Shown here piece by piece: positions 9,385 to 18,435 of a stretch of 64,000 nt of DNA. The stretch lies in assembly GCF_034479375.1 (NCBI RefSeq), contig NZ_CP140155.1:2542001-2606000 (forward strand), in the 5' to 3' direction. Within the stretch, counting starts at the first letter, position 1, and every line of letters begins with the position of its first letter. The stretch is from Rhodopseudomonas palustris (GTDB taxonomy: Bacteria; Pseudomonadota; Alphaproteobacteria; Rhizobiales; Xanthobacteraceae). The translations under genes and the position numbers were made by a program. The notes beneath the pieces were generated by a model. That model saw only the letters and a program-made list of their open reading frames with translations. It searched no databases and had not been told where the DNA came from.

Positions 9385-11181
9385 TCAGCGCATCACGTTG
9401 AGCAGGTCCTGCACCATGGTGTTCGCCGTGGTGATCACCTTGGTGTTGGCCGAATAGGCCTGCTGGGTGACGATCAGCTTGGTGAATTCGTCGGCGATGT
9501 CGGTGTTCGACGATTCCAGTGACGAGCCCGAGATGCTGCCGCCCTTGCCGTACAGGGCCTCGCCGGATTCGTTGGTGACCTCGAACGCGCCGCCGTCGAT
9601 GCGCTTGAGGAAATTGGCGCCGTTGAAGGTGGCGACCGAGACCTCGGCGAGATCGATGTTGCGGCCGTTGGAATAGGAGCCGACGACGCGGCCCTCGTTG
9701 CTGACCGAGACGCTGGTCAATTGTCCGGCGGCGTAGCCGTCCTGCTGCAACTGGTTGACCTGGACGTTGCCGTTGGTGTCGGAGAATTGCGTCAGGCCGC
9801 CGGTGCCGAACGACATCGTGACGTTGCCGAGCGACACGCCGGACACCGTCAGGTTGGTCAGCGTGAGCTGGCCGATCACCGGGTTCATCTGGCCGCTGGA
9901 ATTGAAGGTGAAGTTGGTGTTGACGTTCTGCCAGGCGACCGCGGTGCCGGTGGCGTCGGGATTGACCTGATAGAACAGGTTCCAGACGTCGGAATGGCCG
10001 GTGCCGAGCGTCGCGGAGTCGATCTTCGCCCAGCGGAACTGCACGTTCACCGGCGCGCCGGAGCCGTCATAGGCGGTGGTGGCGCCACCCGAGATCGACT
10101 CGTCGAGGAAGGTCTGGTTGTCCGAGCCGATCACCTGGCCGGTGCCGACCGTGCCGCCGCCGGTGCGGATCACGCTGAACGGGCTGGTCAGGCCGAGCGA
10201 GGCGAAGGCGGCGCTGGTCGAGGTGATGGTCAGGTCGCTGGCGGTGCCGGTGTGCAGCTCGAGCGCACCCGACGTCACCGTCGACGCCGCGCCGCCGCCG
10301 GAAATCGCGTCGATCTTGCTCAGCAGATTGGTGATCGTCGAGTCGACCGGAATATTGGTGGCGTCGTCGGTGCCGCCGGACGCGGTGAAGGTGATGGTGG
10401 TGCCGTTGACGACGATGGCGTCACCGACCGCGAAATTGACGCCGATCGAATTGGAGCTGGCGGCGCCGCTCAGCGTGGTGGCGCCGGTGATCGCGGTGCC
10501 GGCCTTGCTGTTGATCTGCAAGCCGGCCCTGGAATTGTCGCCGAACGGCGGCGGCGTGGTGCCGCTGACCTGTGGGTTGTTGGCGAAGTCGGCGGCGCGC
10601 AGCAGTTCCGAACCCGGGATCGAGTTGTCGTGCTTGGTGGTGAGCGGATAGCGCGCCAGATTGGCGCGATAGTTGATCTTGGTCGTCTCCTGCGACGGCA
10701 GGAAGTCGTTCTGGAATTTCAGCACCGTCGGCGTGCTGCCGACCGGGTTGCCGGTGGTCGGATCGATCGCCACGCCTTGCAGATAGTATCCGGCGCCGTT
10801 GACCAGATAGCCGTTCTTGTCGAGCGAGAAGTCGCCGCGGCGGGTGTAGTTGTTGACGCCGGTGAACACCGGGCTGTTGTCGGAGAAGGAGCCCGGCTTC
10901 TGCACGGCGAAGAAGCCCTCGCCGTTGATCGCCATGTAGGTCGACACCGACGCCGACTGCACCGAGCCGGACAGCGTGTTGGTCAGCCGCGATTCCGCGG
11001 TCACGGAGCCTGCGAGCTGCTGGTTGGTGCCGGCCTGGGGGATCAGATCGAGAAACGAGGTGTCGACGCGCTTGAAGGCGGTGGTCTGCGAGTTGGCGAT
11101 GTTGCCCGAGATGTTTTCGAGCGCATAGGAGTTCGCGCGCAGGCCCGCGACCGAGGTGGTGAGAGCGCCGAAGATACCCAT
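9385..11181 (-). CDS. flgE: Flagellar hook protein FlgE
   Basis: 598 residues, about 200 longer than enteric FlgE. The N-terminal signature is GIFGALTTSVAGLRANSYALENISGNIANSQTTAFKR-like, and the C-terminus has SNTDIADEFTKLIVTQQAYSANTKVI, the conserved hook-protein ending. A FlgE core domain (MAINGEGFFAVQKPG) follows the N-terminus. The insertion around residues 235-335 carries a module (VVNGTTITFTASGGTDDATN, then a LELHTGT strand) closely resembling those in the flagellin of the same window. GGGAGAAG stands ahead of ATG 11181. It is the first gene of the flgE-K-L unit and lies behind a sigma-54 promoter. Confidence 0.93.
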   Translation of the reverse strand: MGIFGALTTSVAGLRANSYALENISGNIANSQTTAFKRVDTSFLDLIPQAGTNQQLAGSVTAESRLTNTLSGSVQSASVSTYMAINGEGFFAVQKPGSFSDNSPVFTGVNNYTRRGDFSLDKNGYLVNGAGYYLQGVAIDPTTGNPVGSTPTVLKFQNDFLPSQETTKINYRANLARYPLTTKHDNSIPGSELLRAADFANNPQVSGTTPPPFGDNSRAGLQINSKAGTAITGATTLSGAASSNSIGVNFAVGDAIVVNGTTITFTASGGTDDATNIPVDSTITNLLSKIDAISGGGAASTVTSGALELHTGTASDLTITSTSAAFASLGLTSPFSVIRTGGGTVGTGQVIGSDNQTFLDESISGGATTAYDGSGAPVNVQFRWAKIDSATLGTGHSDVWNLFYQVNPDATGTAVAWQNVNTNFTFNSSGQMNPVIGQLTLTNLTVSGVSLGNVTMSFGTGGLTQFSDTNGNVQVNQLQQDGYAAGQLTSVSVSNEGRVVGSYSNGRNIDLAEVSVATFNGANFLKRIDGGAFEVTNESGEALYGKGGSISGSSLESSNTDIADEFTKLIVTQQAYSANTKVITTANTMVQDLLNVMR

Positions 11182-11258
11182 TACTCACTTCTCCCAATTC
11201 GAGCCGACGCGCGGCCGCTTGTTGTCAGACTTCACGACACGATCCTGCGCTCTCTCGG

Positions 11259-11275
11259 CAATCGCCGTGCCAACA
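11259..11275 (-). promoter_or_regulatory. Sigma-54 (RpoN) promoter of flgEKL
   Basis: Reading on the minus strand the sequence is TTGGCACGGCGATTGCC. It has the invariant GG and GC dinucleotides 10 bases apart and matches the consensus TGGCAC-N5-TTGC at every conserved position. It lies about 78 bases upstream of the flgE start on the correct strand. In many polar-flagellated alphaproteobacteria hook genes are RpoN-dependent. The activator (FlbD or similar) and its site are not identifiable here. Confidence 0.85.
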
Positions 11276-11395
11276 GGCAAATTTGTTGTTTTTCAGTGAC
11301 TTGGGGACTCGCAGCAGGCCTTTCCGAGGAGCTGGAATTGCCGGGCGGCGGCAACATTTGCCGATCCCGAGGCGCGAAAGCCGGCGGTTTTCCTG

Positions 11396-14300
11396 ATGGA
11401 ACCATTTGCCGGGTCGGGCGTTCGGCCCGTTCAACGTGCGGGGGAAGTGTTGGCAGACGTCGATTGGCCGGGGTCATCGCCCGGGCGCGGATCCGCCGGT
11501 CACGAGAACCTGTTTCTCGGACGCGGCGAACTCACGACCCTGCTGCGGCAATTCGATTGGGCGGCGACGTCGCTCGGTCCTCCCGAGCAATGGCCGCAGG
11601 CGCTCAAGACCGCCGTCCGCATCATGCTGACCTCGCAGCAGCCGATCTGGATCGGCTGGGGTCATGACCTGATCTATCTCTACAACGACCCCTACAAGGC
11701 GATCATCGGCGGCAAGCATCCCTGGGCGCTGGGCCGGCCGACCCGGGAGGTCTGGCACGAAATCTGGGACGACATCGCGCCGCTGCTGGCCAAGGCGACC
11801 AGCGGCCACGAAGGCACCTATGTCGAGGCACAGCTCCTGATCATGGAGCGCAACGGGTTTCCGGAGGAAACCTACTACACCTTCTCCTACAGCCCGATCC
11901 CGACCGAGGACGGCTCCCCCGGCGGCATTTTCTGCGCCAACACCGACGACACAAAGCGCGTCATCAGCGAGCGGCAATTGTCGCTGCTGCGCGACCTCGC
12001 CAGCAGCGCCGCGCAATCCCGCACCGTCGCGCAGGCCTGCGAAAGTACCGCCGCGGCGCTGTCGACCGATCCCCGCGACCTGCCGTTCGCGCTGATCTAT
12101 CTGGTCGAGCCCGGCGGCGCGAGCGCCCGTCTCGCCGCCTCGGCCGGCATCGATGCGAATCACCCCGGCGTCAAGCCGGTGCTGTCGCTGGATGCGGGCG
12201 CCGAATGCTGGCCGCTCGCGGACGCGCTCCAGTTCGACGAGCCGCGGCTGATGCCGGATCTGTCGGCGCATTTCGGCTTCGATTTCCCGACCGGAGGCTG
12301 GCGTCAGCCGCCGAGCCAGGCGATCGTCCTGCCGATCCAGTCGAGCGGCGACACCGGCCCGTCCGGCTTCCTGATCGCCGGCCTCAACCCGTTCCGGCTG
12401 TACGACGCCGCCTATCGGGATTTCCTCGCTTTGGTGGCGGCGCAGATCGCCGCGGCGATCACCAACGGGGATTCCTATCAGGAAGAGCGCCGCCGCGCCG
12501 AGGCGCTGGCCGAGATCGATCGCGCCAAGACCGCGTTCTTCTCCAATGTCAGCCATGAATTCCGCACGCCGCTGACGCTGATGCTCGGCCCGCTCGAGGA
12601 CGTGATGAATCAGGCGGCGCTGCCGAACGATCAGCAGTCTCTGCTCGGCATCGCCCACCGCAACGGCCTGCGGCTGCTGAAACTCGTCAACACCCTGCTC
12701 GACTTCGCGCGGATCGAGGCGGGCCGCGTCACCGCGCATTTCACGCCGGTCGATCTGTCGTCGTTCACCGCGGAGCTCGCCTCCAATTTCCGCTCGGCGA
12801 TCGACAAGGCCGGACTGCGTCTGGTGATCGACGCGCCGCTGCTACCGCAACCGGTCCATGTCGATCGCGACATGTGGGAGAAGATCGTCCTCAACCTGCT
12901 GTCCAACGCCTTCAAGTTCACCTTCGAGGGCGAGATCGGGGTCTCGGTGCGCCCGGCCGCGGACGGCGGCTCCGCCGAGATCGTCGTGCGCGACACCGGC
13001 ACCGGCATTCCGGCCGGCGACATCCCGCATCTGTTCGAGCGCTTCCGCCGCATCGACGGCGCGCGCGGCCGCTCGATCGAGGGCAGCGGCATCGGGCTGG
13101 CGCTGGTGCAGGAACTGGTCAAGCTGCACAGCGGCAGCATCGCCGTCGAGAGCGAACTCGGCCGCGGCAGCGCCTTCCGCGTCACGCTGCCGTTCGGGTC
13201 GGCGCATCTGCCTGCCGACCGCCCAAGACACGATGCGCTGCAGGTCTCCACCAATGTCCGCGCCCAGGCCTATCTCGACGAGGCGATGGGCTGGCTGCAG
13301 GGCGAACGCGATCCGGAGGCCGGCGCCGAGCTGCCCTACGCCTCCACCGCGGAGGATCTCGGGCGCGGCACGATCAGCAGCGACTCGACGCGGCCGCGCA
13401 TCCTGCTCGCCGACGACAATCCCGACATGCGCGACTACGTCGCCCGCCTGCTCGGCGAGAGCTACGCGGTCGAAACGGTCGGCGACGGCGTCGCCGCGCT
13501 GGAGGCGGCCTGGAAGCGCCGGCCGGACCTGGTGATCTCCGACATCATGATGCCGCGGCTCGACGGGCTGAGCCTGCTGAAGGCGCTGCGCAACGATTCC
13601 ACGCTGGCCGACGTGCCGGTGATCTTCCTGTCCGCGCGCGCCGGCGAAGAGGCGCGGGTCGAAGGCCTCGAAGCCGGCGCCGACGACTATCTCAGCAAGC
13701 CGTTCAGCGCCCGCGAATTGCTGGCGCGGGTGCGCTCCAATCTCGACATCGCCGAGGTGCGGCGCGAGGCGCTGCGCACCGAACATGCGTTGCGGGAGGA
13801 AGCGCAGGCGGCACGCGACCGCGCCGAGGGCATCCTGGCCAGCATCAGCGACGGCTTCGTCGCGCTCGACGGCGACTATCGCTTCACCTATGTCAACGCC
13901 GCCGCCGAACGGATGATGCGGCGCCCGGCCTCGGCGCTGATCGGAAAGGTCGCGCGCGAAGTCTATCCGGCGGTGATCGGAAGCCGGATAGAGGCGAGCC
14001 TGCAGCGCGCCATGACCCAGCGGCTCGGCTCAGAGTTCGAAATCGAACATCCGTCGAGCGACCGCTGGTTTCATCTGCGGGTCGCGCCGACCAATGGCGC
14101 GAGCGTCTCGGTGTATTTCCGCGACATCACCGAACGCAAGCGGACCGAGACCACCTTGCGCGACCTCAACGACCGGCTCGAGGAGCAGGTCGCCGAACGC
14201 ACCGCCGAACTGCGGCAGAAGGAAGCGCGGCTGCGCACCATCTTCGCCGCGAGCTACACCTATCAGGCGCTGCTCGACGTCGACGGCGCGGTGATCGACG

Positions 14301-15733
14301 CCAACCTCACCTCGCTGTCCGGCATCGGCGCGTCGCTGGAGGACATCGTCGGCAGACCGGTGTGGGATACGCCGTGGTTCGCCGGCACGCCCGGGATGAA
14401 GGAGATGATCCGCGACGACGTCGCCGCGGTCGCCGCGGGCCAGACCGTGCGGCGCGAGATCCAGCTCGATCTGCCGATCGGCGCCGGCCGCTGGTTCGAC
14501 TTCCAGATGCGCCCGGTGCACGACGCGCAGGGGCAGATCATCGCGATCGTGCCGGAGGCGGTCGAGATCACCGAGCGGCGCAAGGCCGAGGAAGCCTTCC
14601 GCCAGGCGCAGAAGATGGAAGCGATCGGCCAGCTCACCGGCGGTGTCGCCCACGACTTCAACAATCTGTTGACCGTGATCCGCTCCTCCGCCGACCTGCT
14701 GCGCCGGCGCGACCTGCCGCCGGAGCGGATGCGCCGCTACGTCGATGCGATCTCCGACACCGCCGATCGCGCCGCCAGGCTGACCGGCCAGTTACTCACC
14801 TTCGCGCGCCGTCACGCCCAGAACCGTCAGGTGTTCGACGCGGCCAACCAGATCGAGCAGATCGCCGAGATGCTGAGGACCGCGCTCGGCTCGCGCGCCA
14901 GCTTCGCGCTGAGGCTCGACGAGCGGCCGCTCGCGGTCGAGGCCGACGCCAATCAGTTCGACGCGGCGCTGGTCAATCTCGTCGCCAATGCCCGCGACGC
15001 AATGGACGGCCAGGGCGCGCTCGAAATCCGCGTCGCCCGGGCTGCCCCGACCGCGCAGGAAACCGCCGCGGGCATCGAGGACGTCGTCGCCGTGTCGATC
15101 GCCGACACCGGCGCGGGAATTCCGCAGGACCACATCGACCGCATCTTCGAGCCGTTCTTCACCACCAAGGACGTCGGCCGCGGCACCGGCCTCGGGCTGT
15201 CGCAAGTTTACGGCTTCGCCAAGCAATCCGGCGGCAACGTCACCGTCGAGAGCGCGGTCGGCAGCGGCACGACAGTCACACTCCGGCTCCCGCTCAGCAC
15301 CAAGCCGATCGAGACCCGTGACCGCACGCCCGACGCCGACACCGGCAAATTGCAGGAGCGGCGGTGCGTGCTGTTGGTGGAAGACAATGCCGAGGTCGGC
15401 GAGTTCTCGACGCAGCTCCTGCACGACCTCGGCTACGATGTCGTGCTTGCGTCGAGCGCCGATCAGGCGCTGCGATTGCTCGACGAGGACGCGCCCCGCT
15501 TCCACCTCGTGCTCAGCGACGTGGTGATGCCCGGCATGGACGGCGTCGCGCTCGGCCGCGAAATCAGGAAGCGCCTGCCCAACCTCCCGGTGGTGCTCAA
15601 TTCCGGCTATGCCCACGTCCTCGCCGACCACGGCCACCACGGTTTCGAACTGCTGCACAAGCCGTATTCGGTCGAGGACCTGTCGAAGGTGCTGCGCCGG
15701 GCGCTGAGGGATGGCGGCCGGGCGACGAGTTGA
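11396..15733 (+). CDS. Double hybrid sensor histidine kinase
   Basis: 1445 residues with no obvious membrane segment. Domains in order: PAS-like sensor (~45-190), GAF (~205-365), HisKA with phospho-acceptor His387 (SHEFRTPLTLML), HATPase (NLLSNAFKFT, DTGTGIP, ~490-605), receiver with Asp716 (SDIMMPRLDG), PAS (~808-920), a short coiled coil, a second PAS (~955-1070), a second kinase core with His1086 (GGVAHDFNNLLT) and HATPase (NLVANARDAMD, DTGAGIP, ~1190-1305), and a final receiver with Asp1375. Two different kinase types are thus fused, the second resembling FixL/NtrB-like cores. It is divergent from flgE. No response regulator with DNA-binding output is adjacent, so the target is unknown. 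The ATG at 11396 has a weak ribosome site, and a slightly later start is possible. Confidence 0.88.
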   Translation: MEPFAGSGVRPVQRAGEVLADVDWPGSSPGRGSAGHENLFLGRGELTTLLRQFDWAATSLGPPEQWPQALKTAVRIMLTSQQPIWIGWGHDLIYLYNDPYKAIIGGKHPWALGRPTREVWHEIWDDIAPLLAKATSGHEGTYVEAQLLIMERNGFPEETYYTFSYSPIPTEDGSPGGIFCANTDDTKRVISERQLSLLRDLASSAAQSRTVAQACESTAAALSTDPRDLPFALIYLVEPGGASARLAASAGIDANHPGVKPVLSLDAGAECWPLADALQFDEPRLMPDLSAHFGFDFPTGGWRQPPSQAIVLPIQSSGDTGPSGFLIAGLNPFRLYDAAYRDFLALVAAQIAAAITNGDSYQEERRRAEALAEIDRAKTAFFSNVSHEFRTPLTLMLGPLEDVMNQAALPNDQQSLLGIAHRNGLRLLKLVNTLLDFARIEAGRVTAHFTPVDLSSFTAELASNFRSAIDKAGLRLVIDAPLLPQPVHVDRDMWEKIVLNLLSNAFKFTFEGEIGVSVRPAADGGSAEIVVRDTGTGIPAGDIPHLFERFRRIDGARGRSIEGSGIGLALVQELVKLHSGSIAVESELGRGSAFRVTLPFGSAHLPADRPRHDALQVSTNVRAQAYLDEAMGWLQGERDPEAGAELPYASTAEDLGRGTISSDSTRPRILLADDNPDMRDYVARLLGESYAVETVGDGVAALEAAWKRRPDLVISDIMMPRLDGLSLLKALRNDSTLADVPVIFLSARAGEEARVEGLEAGADDYLSKPFSARELLARVRSNLDIAEVRREALRTEHALREEAQAARDRAEGILASISDGFVALDGDYRFTYVNAAAERMMRRPASALIGKVAREVYPAVIGSRIEASLQRAMTQRLGSEFEIEHPSSDRWFHLRVAPTNGASVSVYFRDITERKRTETTLRDLNDRLEEQVAERTAELRQKEARLRTIFAASYTYQALLDVDGAVIDANLTSLSGIGASLEDIVGRPVWDTPWFAGTPGMKEMIRDDVAAVAAGQTVRREIQLDLPIGAGRWFDFQMRPVHDAQGQIIAIVPEAVEITERRKAEEAFRQAQKMEAIGQLTGGVAHDFNNLLTVIRSSADLLRRRDLPPERMRRYVDAISDTADRAARLTGQLLTFARRHAQNRQVFDAANQIEQIAEMLRTALGSRASFALRLDERPLAVEADANQFDAALVNLVANARDAMDGQGALEIRVARAAPTAQETAAGIEDVVAVSIADTGAGIPQDHIDRIFEPFFTTKDVGRGTGLGLSQVYGFAKQSGGNVTVESAVGSGTTVTLRLPLSTKPIETRDRTPDADTGKLQERRCVLLVEDNAEVGEFSTQLLHDLGYDVVLASSADQALRLLDEDAPRFHLVLSDVVMPGMDGVALGREIRKRLPNLPVVLNSGYAHVLADHGHHGFELLHKPYSVEDLSKVLRRALRDGGRATS

Positions 15734-15837
15734 ACTGAAGCCCCTCGTCCGCCCCGGTTCCGGCTTGCGCCAGATCACGACATCCGGCATTCCGCTCTTG
15801 TATCAGGCGACCGGACACGACGTCGGAGCGGGAGAGC

Positions 15838-16110
15838 ATGAGCGAAGGTGAAATGGCGCAGCGCGTGCTGCACAGTCTGCAGCAGACCGAGCTTGCGGAT
15901 TCGAAGGCAGCGCTGGGCATCCTCAACGGGCTGGTCGGGCTGGTCACCGGCGACGGCACGCCGCACTCCTTCGAGGTCGACGAGGCCCGCGCCTCGACCT
16001 TCATGGCGGTCTGCGAATATGCCAAGGCGCTGCACCGCGGCCTGCCGGCCGACGAACTACGCCCGGCCGCGATCGCAGCCGCCGAGAAATGGTCCGCGCT
16101 GGCGCGGTGA
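15838..16110 (+). CDS. Small conserved-looking protein, unknown function
   Basis: 90 residues, soluble, largely helical, with no signal peptide or membrane segment. GGGAG precedes ATG 15838 at good spacing. It contains acidic and Ala-rich helices (MAQRVLHSLQQTELADSKAA at the N-terminal end and an Ala/Glu-rich C-terminus). It lies about 100 bases downstream of the hybrid kinase on the same strand and ends 17 bases before the convergent glycosyltransferase gene. I do not recognise a family. Confidence 0.7.
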   Translation: MSEGEMAQRVLHSLQQTELADSKAALGILNGLVGLVTGDGTPHSFEVDEARASTFMAVCEYAKALHRGLPADELRPAAIAAAEKWSALAR

Positions 16111-16127
16111 GCGAAGGCTCTCCAGCC

Positions 16128-17621
16128 TCAGCCCCCGCACGCTCTCGGCGCGACGAAGCGATAGAAGTACTCCTTGGTCTTGCCGGTGTGGGTGCGCAGC
16201 ACCGGCACGCTGATGCGCTTCTCCTCGGACATCGTCGCACCGGGAAACGCCTTTGCGAAATCGCCGGGGACCTGCGGCAGCGTGTAGACCAGCACCGCGC
16301 CGTTGGCCTCGAGCTTCGCCGTATCGAACCAGCGCGCCTTCGGAATGAAATTGATGGTCATCGAATCGCCGTCGGGGCCGGCGGCGATGCCGATGCCGTA
16401 AACGGTCTGCCGGTCGCCCAGATAGTAACCGGGACCGCATTTGTACTTGCTGTTCCAGTCCGCGAGGATGATCCGAGCCGCCTGCGCGGTCGGCTCCTGC
16501 AGCCCGCTATGCGAGGCGAAGACGAGATAGACGACCGAAGCCCCGGCGGCGAGCACGGCGTACAGCGCGCCGAGCGACCACACAGTCTGGCGCACGGCGA
16601 GATCGCGCCGGCGCTCGTTCCAGGTGAACAGCGGCGCCAGCGTCAGCACCGCGAGTTCGGCGAACGGCGCGCCGTAGCGGGCGATGTATTCCAGCCCGCA
16701 GACGCCGATCAGCACCGCCAGCAGCACGAACATCGCGACGTTGACGACGACGATGAACTTGAGTTCGTCACTGGCCTCGGAAAAGCGCGGCACACGCCAC
16801 GCGATCATCCGCCGCCCCGCCGCGACCGCCAGCACGATCGCGCCGGGCAGCAGCACCGGCAGATAGCCGGCGACGAGCAGGCCGAGCCGCCGGGCCGTGT
16901 CGGCCACCGAACCGAAGCCGGTGAAGTGCCGTTCGCCATAGGCGATCGTCGTGCCGTAGCGCAGCGCGGCCAACGCATGCGGCAGGAACAGCAGCGCACC
17001 GACCAGCACCGCGAGATAGGGTCCCGGCCGGCGCAGGCAGGCGCGGACCGACGGCACCGCGACGATGCCGGCCGCCATCGCGGCGAACAGCACCGCGGCG
17101 TTGTATTTGGTGAGCGCCGCGATCGCCGCCCAGACGCCGAGCAGGATCCAGTGCAGCCAGCGATCGGTGCTGCGCCCGCGCAGGAAGTGATACAGCACCG
17201 CCGGCCAGGAGGTGAGCTGCAGGATGTCGGCGTTGAGCGCCCAGGACAGCGGCGCGAACACGACGTAGAACGACGCCGCCGTCAGCGCGAGCGCATAGGC
17301 TGCCATCGCGCGGTCGACCAGGAGGCGCAGCGTGGCGTAGAGATACGCCAATCCGATCGCAAGGCAGATCTGGTTGACGAACACGATCGCCGTGCCGGAC
17401 GGCCCGAACACGCGATCGACAGCGCCGCCGGCCCATACCATCATCGGCGGATGCACCGGCGTCAGCATCGGGAAATGCCGGCCCCACGCGACCAGTTCGC
17501 GGGTGTCGTAAAGCGGCGTCGGAAACACCAGCGCAGCGAGCACGACAGGCAACACGAGCGCGGCCGCGACCAGCGCCAACAGACCGGCGGAGAAACCCCA
17601 CCGGGACAAAACTCGATCCAT
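16128..17621 (-). CDS. GT39-type membrane glycosyltransferase (ArnT/PMT-like)
   Basis: 497 residues with about eleven hydrophobic segments. An N-terminal membrane helix is followed by a periplasmic loop with the acidic motif YDTRELVAWGRHFPML and the HPPMMVW motif, typical of the dolichol/undecaprenyl-phosphate sugar-using GT39/ArnT fold. The C-terminal ~110 residues are a soluble periplasmic tail. Such enzymes move a sugar from a lipid carrier onto lipid A, proteins or other acceptors at the periplasmic face. Substrate and acceptor are unknown. The gene is monocistronic in appearance, convergent with the small ORF upstream, and lies near no other polysaccharide gene. Confidence 0.8.
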   Translation of the reverse strand: MDRVLSRWGFSAGLLALVAAALVLPVVLAALVFPTPLYDTRELVAWGRHFPMLTPVHPPMMVWAGGAVDRVFGPSGTAIVFVNQICLAIGLAYLYATLRLLVDRAMAAYALALTAASFYVVFAPLSWALNADILQLTSWPAVLYHFLRGRSTDRWLHWILLGVWAAIAALTKYNAAVLFAAMAAGIVAVPSVRACLRRPGPYLAVLVGALLFLPHALAALRYGTTIAYGERHFTGFGSVADTARRLGLLVAGYLPVLLPGAIVLAVAAGRRMIAWRVPRFSEASDELKFIVVVNVAMFVLLAVLIGVCGLEYIARYGAPFAELAVLTLAPLFTWNERRRDLAVRQTVWSLGALYAVLAAGASVVYLVFASHSGLQEPTAQAARIILADWNSKYKCGPGYYLGDRQTVYGIGIAAGPDGDSMTINFIPKARWFDTAKLEANGAVLVYTLPQVPGDFAKAFPGATMSEEKRISVPVLRTHTGKTKEYFYRFVAPRACGG

Positions 17622-17791
17622 CCGCCAGCCGCAACATTTCCAGATGTTGAATTGTGGCGGTTAGAGGCGAGATGCCGCGGCCTTGTCAATCGGGCCGGCG
17701 ATTTCCGCGGTTTGAAAACGTCGAACTGAGACGCAACGACAAGGCAAATGCGCTGGGCGCCCGTTCTGGGACGACGCGCCTGGCGATCGCG

Positions 17792-18289
17792 TCAGCTCGG
17801 CTTCGACGGCTCCGGCTTGAAGGTCAGGGCGAAGCCGTCCATGCAATAGCGCAGGCCGGTCGGCTTCGGACCGTCGTCGAACACGTGGCCGAGATGGCCG
17901 CCGCAGCGGCGGCAGTGGATTTCGGTGCGGGTCATGCCGAGCGTCGAATCCTTGCGCTCGCCGACCGCGTTCGGCAGCGGCTGCCAGAAGCTCGGCCAGC
18001 CGGTGCCGCTGTCGTATTTGGTCTCGGACGAAAACAGCGGCAGGTCGCAGCCGGCGCAGGCGAAGGTGCCCTTGCGGTGTTCCTTCAGCAGCGGGCTGGA
18101 GAACGGCCGCTCGGTGCCCTCCTCGCGCAGGATGTGATACTGCATCGGCGTGAGCTGCTTGCGCCATTCCTCCGGCGTCTTCTCGATCTCGAATTTTTCC
18201 GCGGCGCGGGCGTCGTCGGGCCGCAGCCAGCGGAAACCGAACACCGCGGCGAGAGCGGCGGAAGCGAGCAGGATGCGGCGGTCGATCAT
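17792..18289 (-). CDS. msrB: Peptide-methionine (R)-S-oxide reductase MsrB, exported form
   Basis: 165 residues from ATG 18289, which follows an AGGGAG ribosome site; a longer frame to 18394 lacks one. The first ~30 residues look like a signal peptide with a twin-arginine-like start ([19 protein letters not shown]) ending at Ala-Arg-Ala-Ala. The zinc-binding pairs Cys78/Cys81 and Cys126/Cys129 are present, as are the [10 protein letters not shown] motif and the catalytic Cys149 in RYCMDG. The enzyme reduces the R epimer of oxidised methionine, here probably in the periplasm. The resolving cysteine position should be checked, since the usual INSASL context after the catalytic Cys reads MDGFAL here. 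Confidence 0.92.
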   Translation of the reverse strand: MIDRRILLASAALAAVFGFRWLRPDDARAAEKFEIEKTPEEWRKQLTPMQYHILREEGTERPFSSPLLKEHRKGTFACAGCDLPLFSSETKYDSGTGWPSFWQPLPNAVGERKDSTLGMTRTEIHCRRCGGHLGHVFDDGPKPTGLRYCMDGFALTFKPEPSKPS

Positions 18290-18435
18290 GGTGTCTCCCT
18301 GCGATGCGGGGCGCGAGCGGCCCGGTCGGGTCGTGGCCTCGACCGAGATACGCAGCCGCTCCGCCGAAGTTACATCAGCCCCCTCCCCGCGCACTCACAT
18401 TGTCGCGAGCGGACGCGGCGTGCACCGCGGCACGA

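Noticed and set aside
12874..15321. 815-codon frame overlapping the hybrid kinase in another frame
   Set aside because: Arg/Ala-rich shadow frame of a gene with clear kinase domains.
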